Below the pieces are notes generated by a model. That model was not told where the DNA came from, did not search any database, and was given only the letters and a program-made list of their open reading frames with translations. This document shows, piece after piece, positions 23,001-33,350 of a stretch of 64,000 nucleotides of DNA. Position 1 is the stretch's first letter, and every line of letters starts with the position of its first letter. The translations under genes were made by a program, and so were the position numbers. The stretch is from Bilabrum cf. latius. Taxonomy: Eukaryota > Bigyra: Bicosoecida > Bigyra > Bicosoecida. The stretch is from contig OZ237750.1 in the NCBI GenBank assembly GCA_965178125.1, forward strand, positions 1,054,001-1,118,000, read 5' to 3'.

Positions 23001-25106
23001 CAGCCCGCACACTACCTTGAGCAGGCCAGATAGCACGGCAGCGCGCTTCATGCTCTCCTGCACCAGGGCAGACACTTCGCGCCGCACGTACACAGCAGCA
23101 GATCCATGCTTTTTGGTCGCCTGCATCATGAAGCTGTCTGCTTCCGATCGCAATGGCTGGGTGCAGGCACAAGCATCGATTCCCAAGGCATGCCTCGCCG
23201 TGGTGCTGCACTCATGCAAGCATGCAGTGGCCCGAAGCTGGTCGCGGCTCAAGCCCCGAATTTGCTCATGATGCCGATACTTGCTGGAGATATAGCACTC
23301 CACCTCATCGCTGGCTGGCTTGCAAGCCGAAGGCAGCGCTCCCATGCAGCAATACGACACACTGCAGTATGCGCACCGGGCTTCTGCACCGAGTGCGCGG
23401 TACTTGGCCGCATCGCCGCCGTTAGCTGCTTCCGACGTCTGACTGACCCATGCCCGCACCTCTGAAGCGGCCCCATCAATAGCTTCCGCCATGCCTCGGC
23501 TGGGAGTGGCCAGGTAGTACACCACGAACACAACAGAAAAGATGAAGTTGATGGCAACAAAGGACATGAACATGGAGACAAATGTACCTGTGGGAGCAGG
23601 AACCAGTTGCTGCTCAAACTACGAGCTATCCTGCAAAGTCCTTGGTGAAATCACGCTGGAGTTCGCCGCCAGACCGTGCTGCCGAGGGAGCAAGTCTGAC
23701 ACAAGCCGCGTCGGCGGCATGCTAGCTGGGAGGCCGGCGAGGCCTCGCTGGCGCCGGCCTTCAATGTGGCGCTGCACCGCCTGGAGGGCACGCACTTCGG
23801 TATTGACCGCGTGGATGAAGCACCAGTTCGTGTCTGTCAGCTGCGATACACCGTTGAGCAGCGGGCCCACGACGTCTGCCACCTCCTGCTCGCCATAGCC
23901 CTGGTCCCGAAGCCTGTCAGCAGCTAGTGCGAGCCTCCCTTTCCCTGATGGAATACCAGCTGCCTCGAGCGCCAGAGTTGTGCTCGGGTCAACGTTTTCA
24001 ATCTGCTGGAGGAGTGCCATGCCGAGCAAGGGCCTCCCATTGCTGCCCCACAGCGCGGTGTCCATGGTCCAGTTGGATCCTGCGGCCGAGTCGCACGCAG
24101 CCGCTGACAGTGGCAGCGATGAACTTGAAGAACTGCAGGTAGCATTCGCATTCATCCCATCAATGTATCTCTGGGTGTCCAGCAGCAGTGATGCCCCGAC
24201 ACCCGCTGCTTCCTTAAAGGCCTCCACCCGCACGAGGCCTAGTGACCCGGAGGCAAGCGACGACGTGATCCCGCTCGCGATGGCTGCGCTGGCGATGCAT
24301 AGCGCGCGGCTGCTCTTCAGCTTGTACTCCTGAGAGGGGTTCGGGGCCGTGGTGGACCCGATGATGAGCGCCACCACCATGGCCAAAGCGACTACCACGG
24401 CCGAGGTCCAGGGGCGGCCCGTCGACCCCGCCGCGGCGCGCTCCAGCAAAAAGGCGTCCCGCATGCGCCAGCCGCTGGACCAACCCGACGAGCCGAGCCA
24501 GTGCGAAGCAAGCCAGAACTAGTCTGTGCGAGTTGTCATGGAAATAATCGTGGGGCCTCCTCCGAGCCAGCTGCCAGACGCTCTCGGCGGCTGGAATTGA
24601 AAATACGCCTCGCACAGGACTGCTGTGCACACGAGCGCCAGCAGCGCCGTCATGGCAGCGTGGCGGCCCCAAAGTCGGGTGTCTGGGCAACAACCTCCTG
24701 GTGTTCGAGTGTGGTGCCAATCCATGGCTACCATGCCGCACGACATGACGAATCCAGCCAAAGCAACCGTTAGAACCACAAGCGATAGTGCCCCTACGGC
24801 CATCTGGGCCGCTGCAATGCCAGAATCAATACCGGAATTGTCAATAGTTAATGCTCTTTGCAGCGTAATGTTTTTAGCCGGGTATGGAAACGAGTAGTCG
24901 AGAGAAAAAGCACGGTCGGCCCGCCGCGTCACGCTCGAGCCAAGGATTTGTGCGACCACACCAATTATGAACGTGTACAGAGCTGTCACCGCTGTAGCAC
25001 CAACCAGAAGTGCACCTGCATTTGTCAGAGTCGCTTGCCGAACCATGCTGTCAATCTGGCTCGCCCTTGTGGGGCCGTCTTTCGCAGCGTCAGCCTGCGG
25101 CGCCAT
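20031..25106 (-). CDS. Giant membrane hybrid histidine kinase with receiver domain
   Basis: One intronless frame of 1,691 residues, ATG 25106, stop TGA 20031-20033, crossing ten TAGs (24519, 23619, 22869, 22680, 22518, 22443, 20745, 20631, 20625, 20046). The N-terminal about 800 residues hold roughly eight hydrophobic segments with long, Cys-containing loops, a probable extracellular sensor that I cannot name. The dimerisation/phosphoacceptor box is FLSHECRVPLN (His near residue 828). In the ATPase domain the N box lies at LANITTNAIRWT, then a Ser/Arg-rich insertion of about 200 residues, then DEGPGI and GQGSGLGLAI. The C-terminal receiver has VVDDSRTNR, the phosphoacceptor Asp in LILLDFSMPRMSG (about 1616) and the Lys in LLKPV. 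It is a complete sensor-to-receiver phosphorelay protein. Its ligand and downstream partner are unknown. Confidence 0.92.
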
Positions 25107-25792
25107 CTTCGCGTTCTAGTTAGGCTAACGGTCCAACGATTCCCTTCATCGGTATTTTCAAAGTCTACGGCTCAAACGATTGGAATGAGTAGCGACGCGT
25201 TTCCTGTTGGCGACTGCGACGGGAGCTGGCTGGTCGTCGCGTGTGGTCGCATCCACGCGTGCCTTTTCGCTCACCTACAATGCAGTGCAGCGCATAGATG
25301 CAGTGCATTGCACCACAATGTACGGGATAGGGTGCGTACAGCCCGATTTTTACAGCATCCTTGCCCCGTGTAAGTAATTGAATGCTCCGGAGGCCTGCTG
25401 AGTTCATTGGACTGACATACTAGGAGGCATGTTTTGAACTTGATGCCCAGAAGCCGGACGATCGCTAGAAGACATCGGCGGCAGGACAGAAGCGCGCGAG
25501 GATACAGTCGCAGTCAGAATCCACTGAAGGGCGATCTCTGCAGTCAAGTGGGGTAGCACAATTGTCATCGGCGTTTTCTAGAAGTGGACCGTGATTTCAA
25601 GTCACAGTAGCTCTGGAGACGCATTCTTGTGTGACTGCTTGAAGATTTCTATTCTAATGCATGGCCATCATAAGAAGAACACACAGTGCGTGTTCAATTG
25701 AATCTCCAACACACCACGGTGTATGTGTGGCACACTGTGTGCTCGTCAATTCGAGACGTCACGCTGCAATCGTAGAGTTCGCCCAACTCTCT
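25107..25792. other. Intergenic stretch with no supported gene
   Basis: Upstream of the histidine kinase (leftward) and downstream of uS17m (leftward). Short ORFs occur on both strands but none shows a family motif, good start context or splice-joined continuation. Small imperfect direct repeats (ATGCAGTGCA-like) occur near 25279-25314. I see nothing else. Confidence 0.5.
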
Positions 25793-26368
25793 TCAGCGGC
25801 GCTGCGGCGTCTCCGGGCTGTCTCCCCAGCTGACATCGCCAAACTCTTCAGTCTTCCTAAATGATTTTGTAGCCGTTCGATGAAACCACATCCTACCGCC
25901 TTTGTCCTATGGTTGTGTCAAAAACGAGCTGGTAGCAGCAGCAGAGGTGGAGGCCTAAGACCCCTCAGGTGGCCCACCAGAGGACAGAGAGCTGTCCGTG
26001 CCAGTGGAATGCTACTGTTCGGCTTTCTTTGCTGCTGACACTGCAGCGAAGAACGCCTTTTGCTCAGCATCCGATTTCGGCTGCACCAGCTAACTCATTT
26101 CAAAAGGCTCCCCCTCGAGGCGAGGCTAGCGCCGAATCATGTCAATGACGACCCATCGTTTCTTCTTGCTCGTGGCTCTTGCATCCTTAATCTGTACGCG
26201 GTCACCAACGCCACAGATGTTGTGTTCGTCATGCGCGTAGTACTTCTTTCGCTTCCTCATCCAAATTCGATACTTTGGGTGCATTGCCAGCCTTGTCACG
26301 CGAATGACTGCAGTCTTATCCATGGCTGTGCTGACGACTTCGCCAACAATCTTCTTTAGAAGCTTCAT
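25793..26368 (-). CDS. Mitochondrial small-subunit ribosomal protein uS17 with long C-terminal extension
   Basis: 191 residues, intronless, ATG 26368, TGA 25793-25795. Residues 1-80 are a bacterial-type uS17 core: GEVVSTAMDKTAVIRV, then HPKYRIWMRKRKKYYAHDE, GVGDRVQIKDARATSKKKRW. This protein binds 16S-like rRNA in the 30S body, so a mitoribosomal location is expected; no plastid evidence exists. In the standard code the protein ends exactly after the core at TAG 26126. With TAG as Gln it continues for about 112 residues through TAGs 26126, 26090, 26012, 25955 and 25907, as a Ser/Gln/Ala-rich extension ending in a more ordered, aromatic-containing segment. Extensions are common in mitoribosomal proteins, but the extension rests on the code assignment and open frame alone. 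Confidence 0.85.
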
Positions 26369-26823
26369 GGCAGCGCGACGGACAACTGCAACTCGAAGGC
26401 ACCCTCCTTCCGGATATTGGAACGCACGTAGCTAATTTCTGTCAAAAATCAGACTAACAAGTATAAATACAACCGATGTAAGGTAAGAAGAGCAATAAGA
26501 TCTCTCGATACTCGAAAAATACGGCAAACAGGAGCTTCGATGACAACTCTTTTGTAACGCGCAAAATGTGAATAATTGATATGGGGGGCTGACTGGAGCT
26601 GTTCTGCATTGCAGCGCTTTTGCGAAGCACTCCAGGATGCAGCAGCTCGGTGTTGGGTTGCCCGATGTGCCAGTTCCAATGAGAGAGAAAGGGTGCATGT
26701 CACAGCTTGCCTAGGGTGCAGTAAGATTACCCGTCCTGCTGCAGCGTTTCCTCTTTCCATCGTACCAGCGCTATCGTGCCGATTTGATTGATTTAACTCG
26801 TCGTTCGACGCTTCCTTTTGCAG
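26369..26823. other. Divergent intergenic region with no supported gene
   Basis: Lies between the starts of uS17m (leftward) and the small membrane protein (rightward). The sequence just before 26824 (TTCCTTTTGCAG) resembles a 3' splice site, so part of it may be a 5'-UTR intron of the rightward gene. Otherwise AT-richer than neighbours with no recognisable feature. Confidence 0.45.
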
Positions 26824-27430
26824 ATGTATGGATTTGGAGTAGGTACTGCTGGAACTCTCGTAGCCACTGCTTGGACGACTTCCTTCCTTAGTGAGATCGA
26901 CGTTTTGAGATACTTCACGGCGTTGCTAATGCCGGCGCTGCTCACGTTATGCATTTATTTGTTCCACCTCTGCCTTGACTTGACGTACCGCAGAAAAGGG
27001 AATCACGGAAGGGATGCTGGTAGCCCGATTCGGCCGCACCGTGTACCCGCCAGCGCTCGCTCTGTTCACAGTGTTCCCGCTGGTAGACTGCACAGCCCGG
27101 GATAATGGTTGGAAGAACACCACGAGTAGAGCGGCATTTGCCGGTGCAATGACAGGCGCTGTGATGAACGCCGGAGTGTGGGGCTCGATGGGTGCTGTCG
27201 TGAAGGGCGTGATCGCCGGTGCAACGATCGGAGCTGCGTACGACGTGACGGACTTGTTGCTTGGCAAGCGCATGGGGCCGGAGGCTCGTGCCCGGAGGAC
27301 CTACGCCATGGACGTTGACGCTGTTGCGAGCACCGCCGCCAGGCTCTCGCAGTCGAGGGAGGCGTACGCGCCGCAGCCGGGAGTGTCCGCCCGAGGCAAC
27401 CTGATTCAGGGGGATGCCGCCCGGCAGTGA
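26824..27430 (+). CDS. Small Gly-rich multi-pass membrane protein, possibly Tim17/NDUFA11-like
   Basis: Exons 26824-26890 and 26994-27430, intron 26891-26993 (GTGAGA...CCGCAG, phase 1), 167 residues, TGA stop. The splice joins TTSFL to KKGITEGMLVARFGR. It has three or four hydrophobic stretches rich in small residues with GxxxG spacing, such as AGAMTGAVMNAGVWGSMGAV and KGVIAGATIGAAYDVTDLLL, followed by a polar C-terminal tail. This pattern is what one sees in the Tim17/Tim22/Tim23 and complex I NDUFA11 group, but I do not see a diagnostic motif, so the family call is tentative. ATG 26824 directly follows a sequence resembling an acceptor, so translation could begin in an earlier exon. Confidence 0.6.
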
Positions 27431-27597
27431 TTAGCACACGATACAGACATGACTTTGGACGCTATACTTGCCAACGGCCTTGATCTTGCGTAATCTCTCG
27501 CACACGCCGCATCTTCCGGTATTGACACAGATCCTCTCTGCCGTCCACTGATCGTCGCAAACTCAAGACGCTTCGAGTACCCATTGCTGTTATCTCC

Positions 27598-29855
27598 ATG
27601 AAGACTGTCGATGTTTTGGCCTTAGGGGCTGCCGGTAAGCCATTTTGCCGTATGAGTGCTGCGAATCGTCCGGAGCATTGATTCGCATGGATCACAAACG
27701 GCTCCCCCCATCATTTAAGTTCCTGCAGTAGGGATTGTTTGCGCCCAGGCAAAATCATTCTTCGTAAACCCGCTCGGACAGGACTCTGGCAGCTGTCAAT
27801 CCGCAGGATCGCCCTGCAAAACACTCTCATTCGTGCAGCAGCAGGTTCGATCCGCGAAAGGGTCTGCGCAATCTGAAGACTTTACGGTTCACGTGGCCCC
27901 AGGAAAGTACCCTCTAACAAAAACATGGACGCTTGGACCCGAAGACGGTGGAGATGGAGGGTTCAAAATAGTGTGGCAGGGCATAGCGGACGACACGTCG
28001 GATCTTTTGGCTCGAGCGGCGGAGGACGCGGCCGTGCCGATCATATCAGGCGCTACCCGCGTTGACAGCTGGAAACAGTTCAATGCTAGCAGCAACGTGT
28101 GGAGCGCGGACCTTGCCGTACCGACTCGCCAGCTGTTCGTGAACGGCATCCGTGCGCAGCGCCCGAGCCGCCTCGCCACAGACCCAGAGGCCCTCGGCAA
28201 GGTGACCAGCATCACCGAGACGGGTTTCCTCGTGTCGTCGGAGGCGCCCTAGCAGTGGTCTCGCCCAGACCTTGTCGAGTTTCTGTTCACGGGAAGCGGC
28301 ACGACGTGGACGGAGCCTCGCTGCCGAGTGCTCGCGGTGGGCCCGCGGACAGACGGGCAGCCCGGCTCCAACGTGACTATGCAACAGGCCTGCTTCAGCA
28401 CGGGCAGGAACCGGGGCCACGGCAAGCAGGCGATCAAGGACCCGATCCACGTGGAGAACGTGCTGGAGTGGGTCACGAGGGGCGGCGTGCCTCTCCCGGG
28501 GAACAGCAGCACCGGGCTATTCGTGTACGACGTCGAGTGGACGGACCCAGACCACCCCTCCGAGGGGGGCAAGGGAACCATCTACTACCGGCCCAACGCG
28601 GGGGGACCAACCCCCAACCAGGCGGTGGCAGAGGTGCCCGCGCTGCAAGGGCTGCTGCAGGTGGAGGGAGACCTGGCGGGGGGTGCCCCGGTCACCGGTC
28701 TCGAGCTGCGAGGGCTCGTGTTCGAGCAGGGGGGTTGGGTGGAGCCCTCGGGTACGCAGGGGTACATTGACAACCAGAGCGGGTGGTACTATGGGAGGAA
28801 CGGGCAGGAGAACACGCCGGCTCAGGTGAGCATCTCCGGCGGCAGGGGCATCGTGGTGGAGGGCTGCGTGTTCCGGCGGATGGGCTCCTCTGCCCTGTGG
28901 GTCACCAACTCGTCCCAAGGGGTCACTGTGAGGAACAACTGGTTCACTGACCTGAGCGGAGGGGCAGTGACGGTGGGCACGGTGAACGACAACGGGGAGA
29001 AGAACGAAACGCTGCAGAACGCGGGGTTCGTGGTGGAGCAGAACTATGTGAGCGCGGTGCCCCGCGAGTACTTCTCGTGCGCCGGCATACTCGCGGGCTA
29101 TGTGCGGGACACTATCATCCAGGACAACGACGTGGGCGACACCTCAAACACGGGCATCTCCGTGGGGTGGGGCTGGGGCGCGTCCAACTACATGCGCAAC
29201 AACACGATCCAGAGGAACAAGGTGCACGGGTCCAACTGGAGGATGGCTGACGGGGGGGCCATCTACACGCTCTCGGCCCAGCCCGGGTCCTTCATGCGGT
29301 GGAATTACGTGTACAACCAGGGTGAGGCGCGGTTTATAGTGTGGGTATAAGTTGCCCTGTATCCGCGCATTCTTCGATGATTCCTGCCTCCCTGGTCGTG
29401 TCCTCTACATCCCTATCGTAGACAAACTCTTCGGGTCCTTGTACCATGACCAGGGCAGCGCGTACTACCAGACGTACCAGAACGTGGTGGAGAATGTGCA
29501 AGAGGTGAGATATAAAAGCTTGCGCTTGCCCACTGGGATTGGTCGCACTCAGCGAGCCTCTCTCGCGCCCCACCCACCACCTACCGAGTCGATCAGTCAT
29601 GCCCCACCCGTGTCGCAGTGGCTGCATATCTGGCAGGACAGCATCCACAACATCTCGGTATTCGACAACTGGACCGACCAGTCGTACTTCATCAACCGAG
29701 GGATCAACTGCACGGTCACCGACACCCACTACGTTGGGGTGATGGGGGCGCCGAACGGGTGGCCCCCGAGGGCCCAGGTCGTCAAGATGAGGGCGGGCCC
29801 CACCATGCTGCTGCCGCCTGCTGCTCTGGCGCTTGTGGCGTCGGAGGACAGGTGA
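27598..29855 (+). CDS. Secreted right-handed beta-helix protein (GH141-like fold)
   Basis: Exons 27598-27634, 27729-29321, 29422-29504 and 29619-29855; introns 94, 100 and 114 bases; 649 residues; TGA stop. Exon 1 plus exon 2 give a short hydrophobic leader (MKTVDVLALGAAVGIVCAQA). The mature start FFVNPLGQDSGSC and the region with RQLFVNGIRAQRPSR and TWTEPRCRV resemble large beta-helix glycosidases such as family GH141 (alpha-L-fucosidase, xylanase). Parallel beta-helix coils with short hydrophobic turns follow, including GISVGWGWGASNYMRNN and LYHDQGSAYY, and the last exon closes with WLHIWQDSIHNISVFDNW. A TAG at 28250 is read as Gln. No catalytic residues can be assigned from sequence alone. 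C-terminal PTMLLPPAALALVA is mildly hydrophobic and could be a GPI or membrane signal. Confidence 0.82.
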
Positions 29856-30103
29856 TGCAGGTGGAAAGCTTCACGAAAAGGACCACACCGCTTGCAGTCT
29901 TCACGGTATGAGCGCATGCTTTGGTTTAAAGTTGTTTGTGAACGGCCAGGGCACAACTCGCAAATATTGCTGCGAATGACTGTCGACTACGCCAAATCAA
30001 ATCGGATGCAACAGCCAATGCATACTTCGCACGAGTTCTTCGCGCCGCACCTTCAGACCCTAGCAAGTCCGCCTCGGCACTGTGTCAACAGCTTGCACGA
30101 GCT

Positions 30104-33090
30104 TCAGTTCAACTTGCGCCGGAACCCTCCGATGGATTCGCTGGCGATGTAGTAGTACGGGGTGGTGCCGTCCCCATCGGGTCGCAGTACGCGGGCCCTC
30201 CCGCTCTTCGAGTCGTACATGTACGTGGTCACGATGCCCTCGCCACTGGGCCACGTGCCAGCCGGGGGGGTATCATCGGGAGACCCTGACCAGTCCTCCC
30301 AGGCGACCTTGGGCACGGGGGAGCCCTCCTCCGCGGTGATGGTCCCCTTGTACACGCCGATGCCCTTGTTCCACCCGTCCGTCACCCAGCACGCCACTAC
30401 CACGGTGTCCCCCTCCCCAGCCCCCGCCGAGAAGATGATGTGTTCCCTGTGCAGGGTGGCGTTGTACCACGGCAGCTTCCCCTTGCGCAGATCGAGGGCC
30501 TCGTCGATGTCCAGCACCTGCGTGAAGGTGGCACCACCGTCGATGGACAGCACCACCCCGGTCTCACCGTTGGTGGGGTACACCACCCGAGTGGTCTTGC
30601 CCCCGTTCACCCTCCACGAACTGAGGCCCTTCTCGCCCACGTAGGGGTACCTTGTCGCGTTATAAGACCCATTGGAGAGCTTCTTCAGCTCCCAGAGGCC
30701 CTTCTCCGAGTCCGAGTTGGTGTTCCACGAGGCCAGCAGGGCGTCCCGCTCGGGGACCACCACCACCTCGCTAAAGTAGGCCTTGCTGAGGTCGGCGTTG
30801 ATGGCCTGCACCATGCTGAAGTTGGACGCGGGCGCGGGTGAGGGCAGCAGGAGCCCAGTGAAGTCCTCCGTCTCGTACAGGCCGCACTGCTCTGTGCTCA
30901 CCAGCAGGCGCTTGGGGTCGTCCGGATGCAGCGCCATGGCGGGCATGTTGCGGTTGGGCAGACCAGCGATCCTGGGCGTGCAACCCACCTCGTACGAGTT
31001 GTGCCCCCCCGCGATGCGGTAGGCCTTGTCGTTGACGGTGCCAGTCACCAGGGGCTTGGCCAGGAGGCAGCCACGGTCCCCGCTGGCCCCGTAGCCTACG
31101 CCCCCGTGCAGCAGCACCACCGGCAAGCTGCTGTTCTGCGACCCAGGCGCCCCTGCGGGCAGCTTCATGGCCGGAGTGGTGACAGTGGAGGTGCACCGCG
31201 ACGGAGGGTCGGGCCAGAGGACGATGTTGTAGTTGAACTGCGTCCAGGATCGGCCCCCGTCGAAGCTCTCCACGATCCCGTGGTCTGCCTGGCACGAGAC
31301 AGCGTAGTTCCCCGAGGCTCCCAGGTCGTACACGTATGTGCTCGTGAAACCGTTGGCGGCCCACATATGCCGCTTGCTGTCCCCGCCGAACGACTCGGCG
31401 GACTCGTCGTTCACCCCTCCGCGCAGGGATGGGGGCGGCTCGTGCGTGTACACGTTGATCCAGCTCTTGTCTCCCTTGGGCCAGCCGGGCTGGTCCATCC
31501 GGCTGCGCATCAGATTCATGCTCCCGCTCGCGATGAGCGCGGTGGTCTCGCCCTCGGTGAGGTTCTGGTTCCAGCTGAGCGGGAAGAACTCCAAGGCGAT
31601 GGGCTTCCATGACCTGTACTCCCAGCCCATGGTCATGTTGAAGCCATCCCCTTGCCCGTTACCGGCCACATACCACTCTCCAGTGGGCATAGCATCGTCC
31701 GGTGCTGCTGCATCAGCCCCTGGCATGCGCATGTCCGCCATGACCAGACCAGAGCGTGCCCCCGACACGATGCCCATTGCAAGCCGGTGGAGCGTGCCAT
31801 TGGACCGGGGGTCCATCTGCAGGAAGGCCCACTCGGTGCAGTAGAGATGGTCCAGTCCGCTCGAGACACGGGTCCACGGATCAGAGCCAGTGCTCGCAGA
31901 GGCTCGCAGGTCCTGCGTGCGGGCCACAAACACGGCCGTCGTGGTGGTGTTCACACACTTGTCCTCGGACAAGCCCAGGCCCGAGGTGTTCCCGACTTCC
32001 CGCCTTTGCCCGCTAGTATCCAGCTTGTACACAGCATACACAAACTGTCCACCGGGAGAAGCAGCAGCACCCCTGCACCCGCCGACTCGATCTGTCTGGT
32101 CGCCCAGTCCAGAGACAGTTCCCGCCGGATCCACCGCCCTAGTCCACTCGAGGTCTGAAGCCGTGCCCGGTCCACTTGCACTGCCTGCAGCGGGCCAGTC
32201 GCCCAAGTACACGCCGGCATGCGCCCCCAGGAGCACGCTGGAACGGGATTGGACGTCACTCGCGGAGGAAGCGACTGGAAGGGGGGACAGGGTGTACACC
32301 TGCCTGTAGCCCTCCTGCTGCTCGTACGTTGAGAAATCGAAGCTCGAGGCATAGTCGGTGGACACAAACACACCCCTCGACCCGTTGACGTGGATGTACA
32401 GCTGGGCGCCGCTCGTTGACCTGGCCTCCCCGCCGTACACCTTGACATTCCAGCCCTCTGCGGCGATGGCAAACGAATCGAACGGCGGGAGAAAGTGTAC
32501 CTCCATGCAACGACACATCCTGCATGTCCTTCCTTAACTCTTACCTGCCAAGTACGAATTTGATGAGTCCTTCGGATCAAACATTGCGGTTGCGATCGAT
32601 CTGTTTCTAATGGTCCAAGTGTGGCCCTCGTCCCGCGAGACTTGCGCCGCATAGAGGCCGGACGCGAGATGAATAGGGCTAGGCCCACCCAGCATAGCTG
32701 AGCCACGAGAGCTCAGGTCTTCAATCTAATAATGGAACATCATCCCAGAGGCGTGGCCCTCGACGAACTGCCAGGTTACCCCGAAGTCGGGCGAGTAATT
32801 CACGCCTTCCATATCCGACACCTCATATATGCTTCCAAGGCGATTTGGGTCCAAATGAACACCCTAAATCTAGCCACCGGCCCCGCCATTTATGTTTTCC
32901 CAGCTAGCGATACCGGCAGAGCAGAGGCACCCCAGCGCTGCGGCGAAAGGATGGCATGATTGCAACGCGTCATTATGATCGGATCCGCAATGCGCCTCAA
33001 CGCAGCAGCAGGCGAAGCAATGACAGAAGATGACGCACATAATAATGCCACGATATGTTTCAAGCGGACCGGATTTGGAATTGTCTTCAT
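30104..33090 (-). CDS. Secreted Asp-box (BNR/VPS10-like) beta-propeller protein
   Basis: Exons 33039-33090, 32545-32937 and 30104-32457; introns 32938-33038 (GTGCGT...CGCAG) and 32458-32544 (GTAAGA...CGCAG); 932 residues; TGA stop. Exon 1 joined to exon 2 gives a clear signal peptide ending in LLSLGCLCSAGIA, followed by SWENINGGAGG. Asp-box turns (S-x-D-x-G-x-T-W and variants) are visible: SPDFGVTWQ, SRDEGHTWT, SFDGGRSWTQ, SIDGGATF. Paired cysteines occur in the last third. Such propellers occur in sortilin/VPS10 receptors, sialidases and xyloglucanases. No transmembrane segment follows the propeller, so a soluble secreted protein is more likely than a sorting receptor. TAGs at 32870, 32864 and 32726 are in exon 2; exon 3 has none. 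Confidence 0.78.
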
Positions 33091-33350
33091 CGCGGCCAGA
33101 ATGGCAGGAAGCGCATTGGATCGTGAAATACAGTTGCAGTTGGATACGTGCACCGTGACGCTACCCTACCCGCCCAACAATTTGGCTTGGGCGTGCAAGA
33201 GACATGTATTTTTGGTACCATGTTATCATTGATCGTGGCTAATCGAGGCTAATCAGCACAGCGAGATAGGTTCCTACCATGTTGCCAGACCATCGACAGC
33301 ACTGGCCCCAACTTGAGCTGGGCTTCGCATCCGAGGTTAGGCTGCGCAAG

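Noticed and set aside
24858-25373. Plus-strand 171-codon ORF overlapping the histidine kinase start
   Set aside because: First half is antisense of the kinase, remainder shows no motif or splice continuation.
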